Positions 1-8,521 of a stretch of DNA of 64,000 bases are shown piece by piece. The stretch spans positions 62,001 through 126,000 of the forward strand of contig JAJDIT010000002.1 in the NCBI GenBank assembly GCA_030266845.1, written 5' to 3'. How positions within the stretch are numbered: the stretch's first letter is position 1; each line of letters opens with the position of its first letter. This DNA is from Acholeplasma sp. OttesenSCG-928-E16. GTDB taxonomy: Bacteria; Bacillota_I; Bacilli_A; Acholeplasmatales; Acholeplasmataceae. Under the pieces are notes generated by a model. The model saw only the letters and a program-made list of their open reading frames with translations. It ran no database searches and was not told the DNA's origin. The position numbers and the translations under genes were made by a program.

Positions 1-964
1 TTCTGACTTTGGTGGCTTAGAGTTAAATTATGATGAAATAGTGGAAAATAACGATACTAGTTATTTAAATCAAGTGACTATAATTCATCAAGATATATTT
101 ATTAGTTTAGATAAATTGGTTTCTTCTGTGTTAGCCTTTTTAGAAGGATTTTCAAGCACTAATACAGAAAATACTCACTCATTGAAGGGTAGTTATAATG
201 ATGGTAGCATTTTAGTTAAGTCGCTAGATGAGTTGTTAGTATCTTTTTCAAATAAACTAACTAACATACCAGATACCGAGTATACTTTTTTAAATGATAC
301 ATTAAAGGTTGACCAGGGTCTTCTTATTAATAACTACAATTCCTCAAAAGAAGAGTTTCATCTTTATGAGGAAAGAATGTCGGACTTAGATGAGAAAATA
401 TTAGAGTATCATGGTATCGTCAAAGAGTACTCAAGCGATAAGCTTATAAAAAATAATCGTGACAATCTTAACTATGGAACTAATAACTTCAATAAAAGTG
501 TCGAAAGAAAAGCTAAGGAGATTCTCCGATTAGAGCATCTTCAAGTAGATAAAAATTCTGAGCTAGATAGATCATTAAATTTAAACAATCAAAACTTAAT
601 TGATAGTCTTTTATTTTTAAAAAGAACTAGAGATTCTAGTTTAAAAAAATTATCAGCATCCCTAAGGGAGGTTGATCTTCAAACGAAGCATGATACCGGC
701 CTTACTCTAGACAAAAGTAGATCATTACTAAAAATGGCCAACACGAGAATTGATCATCAAATTGATCAATTAGAAAGAACCAAAAAAGAATATGTTGAAA
801 TAAATAAAAAACGTTTAAAGGAAATATTAATAGCTTTAGAAACAGCCAAAAAGGATTCAAAAAACAACCAAGAAGCATTTAAGAAATCACTTGCATTTGA
901 AGATAAAAAGTACCAAACAGTATTACGGGGTATTGAGCGTGAAATAAAAAAAGAAAGGCTATAA
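1..964 (+). CDS. Coiled-coil hypothetical protein, 5'-truncated by the window
   Basis: The frame is open from base 2 without a start that has a ribosome binding site, so the gene begins before the window; an internal GTG at 41 is not a convincing start. About 320 residues are visible. They are rich in Lys, Glu, Asn and Leu, with long heptad-like stretches in the second half and no membrane segment, signal or catalytic motif. This suggests a cytoplasmic, largely alpha-helical protein. It converges on obg, and the two share a hairpin at their ends. I do not recognise the family, and no function is assigned. Confidence 0.7.
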   Translation, partial: SDFGGLELNYDEIVENNDTSYLNQVTIIHQDIFISLDKLVSSVLAFLEGFSSTNTENTHSLKGSYNDGSILVKSLDELLVSFSNKLTNIPDTEYTFLNDTLKVDQGLLINNYNSSKEEFHLYEERMSDLDEKILEYHGIVKEYSSDKLIKNNRDNLNYGTNNFNKSVERKAKEILRLEHLQVDKNSELDRSLNLNNQNLIDSLLFLKRTRDSSLKKLSASLREVDLQTKHDTGLTLDKSRSLLKMANTRIDHQIDQLERTKKEYVEINKKRLKEILIALETAKKDSKNNQEAFKKSLAFEDKKYQTVLRGIEREIKKERL

Positions 965-990
965 CTATTAGTTAAGTCTTTCTTTTTTAT
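944..990. terminator. Bidirectional terminator between the coiled-coil gene and obg
   Basis: An A-rich AAAAAAGAAAG arm and a matching CTTTCTTTTTT arm flank a short AT-rich loop between two convergent stop codons. Each strand gets a T-run, so it can serve both genes. The stem is weak because it is AT-rich. Confidence 0.5.
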
Positions 991-997
991 TAAAACG

Positions 998-2248
998 TTA
1001 TTCGTCTATAAATTCAAACTCAAAACCATATACATTCACTACTGATTGATTTTTTGCACCCATGTTTCTTAGTGCCTCATCAACACCTAGCCCTCTTAAA
1101 ACTCTTGAAAATCGCATAACGGAGCTGTAGTTATCGATATTGGTACGGTCAAAATACTTCTTTATTACATCTCCTTTAATATAGAAAACTCCATTAACTT
1201 CTTCTATCTCAAAAGGAATTTCATCTTTTTCTTTTGTATAATATTTTATCTCAATGTGATCTTCTATAACATCTGGTGTTAATTGGAAAGTGAGAAAGAT
1301 TTTTTTAATTAGTTCATCAATATTAGTATGCAAGTGTACTGAAATATATATTGGATTTAACTTCCTAAATTTATTTTTAATATCTTTAAGCTTATTATCA
1401 TCGATACTATCTATTTTATTAATAACCACTACTTGAGGTCTTTTTATTAGTTGTTCATTGTAAAGCTCTAATTCTTGATTAATATCTAAATAATCTTGAT
1501 AAGGGTCATCTCTTAGGCAATCAATTACATGAATGAATATTTTGCATCTTTCGATATGCCTTAAAAACTTAAAACCAAGACCTTGTCCACTTGATGCATT
1601 TTTAATCAAACCTGGCAAGTCTGCCAAAACTAAAGTGTTATCGTAGTATGATAATACTCCAAGGTTTGGAGAGAGTGTTGTAAAAGGGTATGAATCTATT
1701 TTTGGTTTAGCATTTGATAAGATTGATATTAATGAAGACTTCCCAACACTCGGATAACCAATAATACCTACATCCGCTAAAACCTTCAATTCAATTCTAA
1801 CCTTCAGTTCTTCACCTAGGTCACCGTTTTCAGCAAAATCAGGAGCTGGATTCTTATGGGAGGAAAAAGCGATGTTTCCTCTACCGCCCTTACCGCCCTT
1901 GGCGATTATTAATTCCTCATTATTCTTAGTTACTTCTCCAATAAAAATATTATCTATTGAGTAAACTTGTGTTCCAAGTGGAACATGAACATATGTGTTA
2001 TTTGCATTTTTTCCATGCATGCCCTTTGATTTACCATTCTCACCAGCTTGCGCTTTGATGTGATGGTTAAACTTAAGGTCATAAAGAGTGTTTTTACCGG
2101 AATCTCCAACGAGAATTATTGAACCTCCGTTACCACCATTACCACCAGATGGGCCTCCAAATTCAACATATTTTTCCCTTCTAAAAGCGACCATCCCATT
2201 GCCACCACGGCCTGCATGTAATTCTAAAATGACTTCATCTATAAACAT
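998..2248 (-). CDS. obg: GTPase ObgE/CgtA (ribosome assembly)
   Basis: Obg-family GTPase acting in 50S subunit assembly and stress control. The N-terminal glycine-rich Obg fold covers roughly residues 1-158. The G domain follows, with GYPSVGKSS at 164-172, a DLPG switch and an NKID base-specificity motif. A C-terminal OCT domain (about 345-416) completes the usual three-domain form. A GTG two codons upstream is possible, but ATG at 2248 is preferred: GAGG lies 5 bases upstream and family proteins begin MF(V/I)D. It follows rpmA in the standard Bacilli order, after a hairpin that may reduce read-through. Confidence 0.96.
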   Translation of the reverse strand: MFIDEVILELHAGRGGNGMVAFRREKYVEFGGPSGGNGGNGGSIILVGDSGKNTLYDLKFNHHIKAQAGENGKSKGMHGKNANNTYVHVPLGTQVYSIDNIFIGEVTKNNEELIIAKGGKGGRGNIAFSSHKNPAPDFAENGDLGEELKVRIELKVLADVGIIGYPSVGKSSLISILSNAKPKIDSYPFTTLSPNLGVLSYYDNTLVLADLPGLIKNASSGQGLGFKFLRHIERCKIFIHVIDCLRDDPYQDYLDINQELELYNEQLIKRPQVVVINKIDSIDDNKLKDIKNKFRKLNPIYISVHLHTNIDELIKKIFLTFQLTPDVIEDHIEIKYYTKEKDEIPFEIEEVNGVFYIKGDVIKKYFDRTNIDNYSSVMRFSRVLRGLGVDEALRNMGAKNQSVVNVYGFEFEFIDE

Positions 2249-2258
2249 ATCCACCTCA

Positions 2259-2289
2259 TAAAAAAGAAAGGATAACTGGTGTTATCCTT
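2259..2289 (-). terminator. Hairpin plus T-run between rpmA and obg
   Basis: AAGGATAAC pairs perfectly with GTTATCCTT across a 4-base loop and is followed by a run of mostly T. The rpmA stop codon lies in the stem and the obg ribosome binding site is just downstream. It looks like an intrinsic terminator acting as an attenuator inside the operon, since no separate obg promoter is visible. Confidence 0.7.
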
Positions 2290-2560
2290 CGTATACTGAA
2301 ACTTGTGTACGATTTTTACCTTTTCTCTCGTACTTTACATGGCCGGTTACTTTAGCAAATAAAGTATCGTCTCCACCTCTTCCAACATTATTTCCTGGAT
2401 GAATTTTGGTGCCTCTTTGGCGATAGATAATTGACCCAGCTGTACAAAATTGCCCATCGGATAATTTAGCACCTAATCTTTTTGATTGGGAGTCTCGTCC
2501 ATTTCTAGTTGATCCAACACCTTTTTTAGATGCGAATAACTGTATATTTAACTTTAACAT
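2282..2560 (-). CDS. rpmA: 50S ribosomal protein L27 with cleavable N-terminal extension
   Basis: Ribosomal protein L27, whose N-terminus reaches toward the peptidyl transferase centre. The 92-residue sequence carries the Firmicutes-type extension MLKLNIQLF before ASKKG. In Staphylococcus aureus this extension is removed between Phe9 and Ala10 by the cysteine protease Prp. The prp gene is the next one upstream (2565-2873), with a gap of only a few bases, so protease and substrate are co-transcribed. The body contains the usual KRLGAK and GQ-like segments and is full length. Confidence 0.97.
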   Translation of the reverse strand: MLKLNIQLFASKKGVGSTRNGRDSQSKRLGAKLSDGQFCTAGSIIYRQRGTKIHPGNNVGRGGDDTLFAKVTGHVKYERKGKNRTQVSVYEG

Positions 2561-2564
2561 TATA

Positions 2565-2873
2565 TCACTCCTTATAATTTATAATCTTCTTGGGATACTG
2601 TTCTTTTAACTCATGAAGAGTATATTGGAGATTTTCTAGTAAAGCATTAACAGTTTCGTTAAAGACTTTTACTGTCAAATCTAGCAACCCTTCATCTAGT
2701 TTAAAACTAATAGATTCTTCCAATTTCAACTTATTTATTGCATTAAGAGTTACGATAATTGCTGTTGATATGGAAGCACATACGATATCATTGCCATAAT
2801 CGCTTGAAGCGTGTCCCTTTATTTCAATCGATTTTATCATGGCGTTTTCGTATCTAAATTGATACGATATCAT
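2565..2873 (-). CDS. prp: Ribosomal-processing cysteine protease Prp (YsxB)
   Basis: Small cysteine protease that trims the N-terminus of L27. The 102-residue protein has the conserved KGHA motif (His21) and VCAS motif (Cys32), matching the His-Cys catalytic pair of the family. It sits between rplU and rpmA, the order usual in Firmicutes, and starts one base after the rplU stop. It has no strong ribosome binding site, so translational coupling to rplU is likely. Its substrate site is present in the adjacent rpmA product. Confidence 0.93.
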   Translation of the reverse strand: MISYQFRYENAMIKSIEIKGHASSDYGNDIVCASISTAIIVTLNAINKLKLEESISFKLDEGLLDLTVKVFNETVNALLENLQYTLHELKEQYPKKIINYKE

Positions 2874-2874
2874 C

Positions 2875-3186
2875 TTACTTAACTGCTACGGCAGTTATTT
2901 CAAGTTTTGTGTAAGCTTGTCTGTGTCCTTGTTTGCGTTTGTAGTTCTTCTTTGGTTTGTACTTGAAAACAACTATTTTCTTGGCACGACCTTGTTTAAC
3001 TACTTTGGCAGTTACTTTAGCACCACTAACTGTTGGATTTCCAATAATTGTTTTTTCTCCACCAATCATAAGTACTTCATCAAAAGTGTAAGTATCGCCT
3101 TCATTAACATCTAACTTTTCAACGAAAATTAAATCACCTTTTTGTACTTTTACTTGCTTACCACCTGTTTTTACTACTGCGTACAT
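2875..3186 (-). CDS. rplU: 50S ribosomal protein L21
   Basis: Ribosomal protein L21, a 23S rRNA-binding component of the large subunit. At 103 residues it is full length, with the typical [11 protein letters not shown] start and a basic C-terminal region rich in Lys and Arg ([14 protein letters not shown]). A strong AAGGAGGTAA-type ribosome binding site precedes the ATG. It is the first gene of the rplU-prp-rpmA-obg operon and is preceded by a consensus promoter and a leader of about 85 nt that probably provides autogenous control. Confidence 0.98.
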   Translation of the reverse strand: MYAVVKTGGKQVKVQKGDLIFVEKLDVNEGDTYTFDEVLMIGGEKTIIGNPTVSGAKVTAKVVKQGRAKKIVVFKYKPKKNYKRKQGHRQAYTKLEITAVAVK

Positions 3187-3270
3187 GCTGTTACCTCCTT
3201 CTATTTTTTCTTTGAAGACTCACTATTGAGGTAGCATAATGCCTTTAAAACCTCTTCTACGTGGTACAAC
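3187..3270 (-). ncRNA. Structured 5' leader of rplU (probable L21 leader)
   Basis: About 85 nt lie between the predicted transcription start and the rplU ATG. The RNA contains a GAGG...CCTC stem closing a loop of about 20 nt, and complementary GAAGA/TCTTC segments. Firmicutes rplU genes commonly carry an L21 leader bound by the ribosomal protein, and the position fits. I cannot check the Rfam covariance model, so the family name is an inference. Confidence 0.55.
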
Positions 3271-3276
3271 CAATCT

Positions 3277-3305
3277 ATTTTATAATATTGAGGATATTTT
3301 GTCAA
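3277..3305 (-). promoter_or_regulatory. Promoter of the rplU-prp-rpmA-obg operon
   Basis: TTGACA at 3305-3300 and TAAAAT at 3282-3277 with a 17-base spacer, reading toward rplU. The predicted start near 3270 leaves a leader of about 85 nt. Confidence 0.85.
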
Positions 3306-3313
3306 TATTAACT

Positions 3314-6300
3314 TTAGTTAAATAATATTTCTATTGTTGCGCTTGTATTTGAAATAGCAGTTATAGTAATTGTAAATGGAGCAATCTTTGATCCATTGTA
3401 TGACTTATACCACGAATAATTCTTTAATGTGCTATTTAAAACAAATAAGTCACTATCCTCTGCCCAACCTGAGGTTTCAATTGAATTACCGCCATCTCCT
3501 TCGATATATTTGATTAATTTATGACTTGTATCTTGATTATCATATGTATGAAAATACCAATATCCATCAGATTTTGTGTCCCCATAATACTCTGCATCAA
3601 CATGGAATATTTTCACGCCGATTTGACCAAATTGATATTCACCGTCAGCAAATATTTTATTAATCGATGTTGGTTTGTAAAATTCCACCATTAAGTATTC
3701 TGAATAATAGTTATTATTCCATGTTCCAGCAGGAATCAGCAATGCTTCTCCAACCTCTACAAATGGTCTAATTGTCACTGTGGTAGACTCAGTTATTATT
3801 TGTGGAACATACCAACCCATCATTAATTTGCTAAATGAATTATGATCACCTGCATTTCCATCCATCATATCATATCCACCAAGACCTCCACTTAGAGAAT
3901 CCCCAGAATCATAATAGTCCATTAATCCAAACATATGGCCAGTCTCATGAATAAGAGTTTGCGCATTGATATCAACATATACATTATTTGCCTCTCTTTG
4001 ATACTCTAAAATAGGGTCATTAAAGAAATCATAGGAAGCCCATACATAATAACCAGCATAAACACCGTTCCACGTGTCATTTTCGTAATACATATGTTGC
4101 CAAGCCCAATAATTTTCCCCATCGTATGGAGCGGAATATATAAGGTAAATACCATCAATAACCTCATCATTGTTTTTATCAAACTGTGTTAAATCCAATG
4201 AATTCTTAAAATAATCGAGTGCTGCTTTGATAATTACTTGCGGCATGTCCTGTCCATGCGTTTTATTATAAGATACTGAAGTTTGGTTTATTTGAAACTT
4301 AGTGGTCACATGCCCGTTAAAAATTATATTACCGTATGATGATTTCTCATAATATGTCTTAACACTTTCCCATCCAGTTTGGCTTTCTGTTCCAAAGAAA
4401 CCTTGTTTTATTGTTGTATCATAGTTTGTCTCGAACTTATAATCTGTAAACTCAACAGGGATAACCAAAAGATTCTGACTAATTGTTGCAGTCGAATTTG
4501 TCGTTGAATTTGTTGGTAATCCGACGAAATCATCTAGTTTCATATTTGTTTCTTGATATAATTCGGCACTCGAATGATTTGGGTTTGGAGTATATCCTAA
4601 ATCGCTTAGTTTTTTAGGAATTGTAATTGTAAATGTAATGACTTTTGTTTCATTTGCGTCAGTATCTGTCAGTGTTACTTTTAAGTTAACAGAAACCAAA
4701 TTATCACTTGGGTAAGCAACAAGATATAAATCTCCACTAATTGTCTCTACTTTTAAAGATTCTTCATTTAAGGATAAATAATCTAGTGTAACAGATCCAT
4801 TTTGTAAGGTTGTTGGTAGCGCAAAGCTATCTCTTAATGATGTAATGTTTAAGATACCATTTAATTCACTTTCTGCGGCATCTAAAAGACTACCAGCTCC
4901 AGGAATTGTGATTTGGAATGTATAATTCTCTTTAACTCCATTTAAATCAACCGATACTGTTAAAGTTGCAGTGATGTCCATCGCTCCTTGGATTGGAGTA
5001 ATTTTAGTTCCATCAACCAAATCAACGATGACTAAGTTGGCATTTGTTGAACTGTATGTTACTACATAAGGATCAAAATCATTTGGTAAAGTAATCTCGT
5101 TTATTAAAGAATCAGGAATTAAAGTATCAAGTGTTTCCTTAACCTTAGCATATGAGTCATATTGACTAACTCCTAGGTCAGTAAGTTCTGTATTGCCATA
5201 TGCAGAAATAATAAATACTAGTTTTGATGTTCCATTAGCAAAATATTCTTGACCAGCAGTTGTATACTTATAATCTTCTTCGATTAAAACTTTATCAAGC
5301 CTTCCATCTTTAAGTGAAACTTTAAGAGATATTTCATATTTAGTTGCCATTCCGCTCATGTCATATCCTTCTAAATACTCAGTTTCTGTCATTTCCAAAT
5401 AATCGAGAATATTAGTACTCTTTAATACTCCTTCAAATTTAGCAAATAAAGCTTCCCCATATGCATCATGTGTCAAATCATCACCATATAACATGATGAT
5501 ATCTTCTAATATATATCCAGTCATTGAACTATCTATCAAAGAAAGTACATCTCCGGTTGGAATTAAGTAATAAAATAAATCCGCGACTTCGTAACTGATT
5601 GCTTGATTAAAGGCGACAAATAATCCTCTAGGCATATAAGTAAATAATACTTCTAGTAAATCGTTGTATGTTGAGCTAGTAGTCTCTGCGGCTTTTAAAG
5701 CATCAAAGATTTCTTGCAAATCAAGGTTGCTATTTATTTTGCTTAATAAAAGGCTATAATAATTAAATGCAGTGACATTTTTAAATGTGCCAGTCGCCTC
5801 ATAGTAGTCTTTAAAATCAACCTTAAGTGAAATATCATAGTTAGCACTATCGTTATTAGTATAAAGGTTATTAATAATATTTATCGCTGAATCATCGCTA
5901 AATGAGTTTATGATTCCGTTTGCGAATTTATAAAAGCCATATTCTTCATTTGTCTCTTGTAACTCTAGATAGTCATCGTAATAATAGTAAGAGCCCCCTC
6001 TTTCGTGCCCTATAAAATCATAATTGACCAAATCCTCAGCATAATAAATATCACTATTATTTCCATCAACAGCATAGCGATATGAGTAATAAATCGAGTT
6101 ATCGTAATAGAGGTTTTCTGTTAGAGTGAAACTGTCCTCACCGATGTTTCCACCAGCTTCCTTTTTTAATACGCTAACCTTATATGTCTTTGTTTTTCCT
6201 GTCTCTTCGTATGAAAAAACAGCTTTAATCGATACAGTAACATCGGCATCTTGTCTGGTTACCAAGAAAGATTGGGATCCATTCTTTATCTCCCCTAGTT

Positions 6301-6493
6301 TGATTGCACTTGAACTCACTTGATATTCAATATCTACTTCATCAATTAATACTGGAAGTGTAAAATTAGCATCAACGGAAGCTGGAACTTCTAACTCCTT
6401 AATTGCTTTATTAATTTCTGGCGTAAGTGAGAAAGAACATGCTCCAAGAACCATTAATACCAAAAAAGAAACTGCTATTAATATTTTTTTCAT
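3314..6493 (-). CDS. Secreted lipoprotein with M6-type (immune inhibitor A-like) metalloprotease domain
   Basis: A 1,059-residue surface lipoprotein. A signal peptide ends in the lipobox LGAC with Cys19. Three Ig-like segments with a short LP motif followed by alternating strands lie near residues 28-112, 455-545 and 548-640, separated by a Tyr/Asp-rich unknown region. The C-terminal third resembles peptidase family M6: HETGHMFGLMD at 849-859 gives the HExxHxxGxxD zinc site (His849, Glu850, His853, with Asp859 as likely third ligand). A DKNNDEVID loop before it could bind calcium. It is probably anchored outside the membrane and degrades extracellular protein. It has its own promoter and no co-transcribed partner except possibly radC upstream. 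Family assignment rests on the zinc motif and neighbouring GGYDMMD-type residues; the substrate is unknown. Confidence 0.85.
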   Translation of the reverse strand: MKKILIAVSFLVLMVLGACSFSLTPEINKAIKELEVPASVDANFTLPVLIDEVDIEYQVSSSAIKLGEIKNGSQSFLVTRQDADVTVSIKAVFSYEETGKTKTYKVSVLKKEAGGNIGEDSFTLTENLYYDNSIYYSYRYAVDGNNSDIYYAEDLVNYDFIGHERGGSYYYYDDYLELQETNEEYGFYKFANGIINSFSDDSAINIINNLYTNNDSANYDISLKVDFKDYYEATGTFKNVTAFNYYSLLLSKINSNLDLQEIFDALKAAETTSSTYNDLLEVLFTYMPRGLFVAFNQAISYEVADLFYYLIPTGDVLSLIDSSMTGYILEDIIMLYGDDLTHDAYGEALFAKFEGVLKSTNILDYLEMTETEYLEGYDMSGMATKYEISLKVSLKDGRLDKVLIEEDYKYTTAGQEYFANGTSKLVFIISAYGNTELTDLGVSQYDSYAKVKETLDTLIPDSLINEITLPNDFDPYVVTYSSTNANLVIVDLVDGTKITPIQGAMDITATLTVSVDLNGVKENYTFQITIPGAGSLLDAAESELNGILNITSLRDSFALPTTLQNGSVTLDYLSLNEESLKVETISGDLYLVAYPSDNLVSVNLKVTLTDTDANETKVITFTITIPKKLSDLGYTPNPNHSSAELYQETNMKLDDFVGLPTNSTTNSTATISQNLLVIPVEFTDYKFETNYDTTIKQGFFGTESQTGWESVKTYYEKSSYGNIIFNGHVTTKFQINQTSVSYNKTHGQDMPQVIIKAALDYFKNSLDLTQFDKNNDEVIDGIYLIYSAPYDGENYWAWQHMYYENDTWNGVYAGYYVWASYDFFNDPILEYQREANNVYVDINAQTLIHETGHMFGLMDYYDSGDSLSGGLGGYDMMDGNAGDHNSFSKLMMGWYVPQIITESTTVTIRPFVEVGEALLIPAGTWNNNYYSEYLMVEFYKPTSINKIFADGEYQFGQIGVKIFHVDAEYYGDTKSDGYWYFHTYDNQDTSHKLIKYIEGDGGNSIETSGWAEDSDLFVLNSTLKNYSWYKSYNGSKIAPFTITITAISNTSATIEILFN

Positions 6494-6520
6494 CTTTATA
6501 CCTCATTTCATAGTGTTTAC

Positions 6521-6549
6521 ATTTTACCATTATCTAAAGGAAATGTAAA
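6521..6549 (-). promoter_or_regulatory. Promoter of the M6 lipoprotein gene overlapping an inverted repeat
   Basis: TTTACA at 6549-6544 and TAAAAT at 6526-6521 are 17 bases apart on the minus strand. A perfect 9-bp inverted repeat (TTTACATTT at 6516-6524 and AAATGTAAA at 6541-6549) places one arm on each promoter hexamer, as expected for an operator. Confidence 0.6.
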
Positions 6550-6550
6550 T

Positions 6551-7237
6551 TTAATTTACATAATATTTTTTCCCGTTTTTTACACTATAAAATTCTTCTT
6601 TTCCGATGATTATATGATCTTGTACAATTATTCCTATCATTTCTCCAATTTCGATTATCTTCTTTGTAACTTCAACATCCGATTTTGAGGGGCTTGAGTC
6701 ACCACTTGGATGATTATGGATAAAAACTACTGAGTATGCCAATAGCTTAAAGGCTGTTTTAAATAATTCACGAGGATGGATGAGCGTTTGATTTAGTGTT
6801 CCAATAAATATTGTTTCCTTTTTTAAAATATAGCCCTTTATGTCTAAATAAATGGCAATGAAGTTCTCTTGTGTTAACGATTTGACTTCCGTTGCCATAA
6901 GGTTATAGACATCTTTTGGTTCTTTAATTATTTTCTTCTTGTTAATTAATCTAGAGTTCAATCTTCTCCCTAGCTCAATAGCGGCAATAATAGTGGTTGC
7001 TTTAGCAATTTTGACCCCTTTTATTTGCATCAATTCTTCAACTGTTAAGTTTTCTAGATCTCTAAAACTTTCTAAATGTGACAAAATACTTTTTGACAGT
7101 TCAATCACAGAATACTCTTTTGTTCCGCATCTTAGAAGGACTGCTAGTAGCTCCTCATTTGATAAGGCATTTGCTCCTTTTGTTAATAATCGTTCTCTTG
7201 GCCTATCTTCACTTTTCATTTCCTTGATTAGGTACAT
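6551..7237 (-). CDS. radC: RadC-family JAB/MPN domain protein
   Basis: UPF0758/RadC family, 228 residues and full length. The N-terminal helix-hairpin-helix-like part (about 1-95, with IKGVKIAKA) is followed by a JAB/MPN domain with the metal motif HNHPSG...SKSD (His174, His176, Asp187). The precise activity of RadC is not settled; a DNA-repair role was once proposed and is now doubted. Its start lies immediately after the folC terminator hairpin, and its GGAGG ribosome binding site is inside that hairpin. Expression may therefore depend on read-through and unfolding. Confidence 0.93.
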   Translation of the reverse strand: MYLIKEMKSEDRPRERLLTKGANALSNEELLAVLLRCGTKEYSVIELSKSILSHLESFRDLENLTVEELMQIKGVKIAKATTIIAAIELGRRLNSRLINKKKIIKEPKDVYNLMATEVKSLTQENFIAIYLDIKGYILKKETIFIGTLNQTLIHPRELFKTAFKLLAYSVVFIHNHPSGDSSPSKSDVEVTKKIIEIGEMIGIIVQDHIIIGKEEFYSVKNGKKYYVN

Positions 7238-7269
7238 AAAAAACCTCCACTAGATAGTAGAGGTTTTTT
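7238..7269 (-). terminator. Intrinsic terminator after folC that also contains the radC ribosome binding site
   Basis: AAAAAACCTC and GAGGTTTTTT form a perfect 10-bp stem with a 12-base loop followed by T6. The folC TAG stop is in the loop. On the minus strand the 3' arm GGAGG is also the Shine-Dalgarno of radC, 6 bases before its ATG. Confidence 0.8.
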
Positions 7270-8521
7270 GCATTTTTACTTTTAACTTTTTTTTGACATA
7301 ACCAATAAAGTGAATAGAACCGGTAATCAATATGATATCAGAGAGATCACTACTTGATTTAACGTATTTATAGGCTTTGTTTATCCCATTTATATATGTT
7401 AGGCTTGGATCATTGATAACAAGTTCCAATACATTCATCACTCTTGGATCCTTAAAATCGGTAATAACTATATTATCGCTAATAGTTTTTAGCTTATTTA
7501 TCATTGTTTGAGGATTTTTATCTCTTAGGGCACAAAATATGACTGATATTTTCTTATCGGTATAGTTTCTTAGTCCTTCAACAAGAGCCTCTATTCCATG
7601 AATATTGTGTGCTCCATCAATGATTGTTATCGGATTATTGGCAATCACTTCAAATCTTCCTGGGTTTTTCGCTTCTAATAATCCCCCTTTAATTATGTCA
7701 CTTCTGATGTCTGGGTACAAATAAGAAACTGCATTTATTGAAAGAATCGCATTTTTTACTTGAAAGTCTCCTTTTAAAGAAATCTCATAGTCAACTCCTT
7801 TATATAAAAACTTAAGCGGATTAAAAGAAATTATGTTGTACTTTTCACTTGATAAAAAATGGACTGAGGCATGCTTTTTATCAATTGATTCTTTAAATAA
7901 ATCAAAAAGCGACTTATCAACATAGGTAATAAGATGGTTTTTTTCCTTAATAATACCTAGTTTGTTTTCAGCAATTTCTTCTAGTGAATTCCCAAGTTGT
8001 TTCATGTGATCAAATCCAATATTCGTGATAATTGATAAATCATAATTTAAGATGTTGGTTGCATCTAATAAACCACCGATGCCAACTTCCATAACTACAA
8101 CATCACATTTCATATCGTTAAAATATTTTAAGGAAATTAGAGTCATTATTTCAAAAAAAACTAGCGACTCACCAAATGAGCTAATAAATTCTTGGTTAAA
8201 TAAATACATATAATTTAGATAATCTAGTAATTTATCATCACTTATTTCTACCATATTCATTTTTATTCTCTCATTAAATCTAATTAAATATGGAGATGTA
8301 AATGTTCCAACCCTTAAGCCGTTCTTAACTAAAATATTTGAAATAAAGCTAGCAGTTGAGCCTTTACCGTTTGTCCCAGCAATATGAATTTTTTTAAAAT
8401 CATTAGTTAGATTCATTTTCAAAAGGGCACTAGATATTCTTAAGAGATCTTTCTTCGGAGAAAATTTATTTCTTGTTTCAACCCACGTGATGGCTTGTTT
8501 AAGCTTTTTAAATGGTTTCAT
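7250..8521 (-). CDS. folC: Bifunctional folylpolyglutamate/dihydrofolate synthase
   Basis: Mur-ligase-superfamily enzyme that adds glutamate to folates in the cytoplasm, 423 residues. The ATP-binding loop HIAGTNGKGST is at about residues 46-56, followed by TSPYLIRFNERI and the DGAHNIHG motif of the central/C-terminal domains. The start overlaps the end of valS by 14 bases, the same pairing seen in Bacillus. Dihydrofolate synthase activity cannot be separated from the folylpolyglutamate activity by sequence alone. Confidence 0.94.
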   Translation of the reverse strand: MKPFKKLKQAITWVETRNKFSPKKDLLRISSALLKMNLTNDFKKIHIAGTNGKGSTASFISNILVKNGLRVGTFTSPYLIRFNERIKMNMVEISDDKLLDYLNYMYLFNQEFISSFGESLVFFEIMTLISLKYFNDMKCDVVVMEVGIGGLLDATNILNYDLSIITNIGFDHMKQLGNSLEEIAENKLGIIKEKNHLITYVDKSLFDLFKESIDKKHASVHFLSSEKYNIISFNPLKFLYKGVDYEISLKGDFQVKNAILSINAVSYLYPDIRSDIIKGGLLEAKNPGRFEVIANNPITIIDGAHNIHGIEALVEGLRNYTDKKISVIFCALRDKNPQTMINKLKTISDNIVITDFKDPRVMNVLELVINDPSLTYINGINKAYKYVKSSSDLSDIILITGSIHFIGYVKKKLKVKMQKTSTI

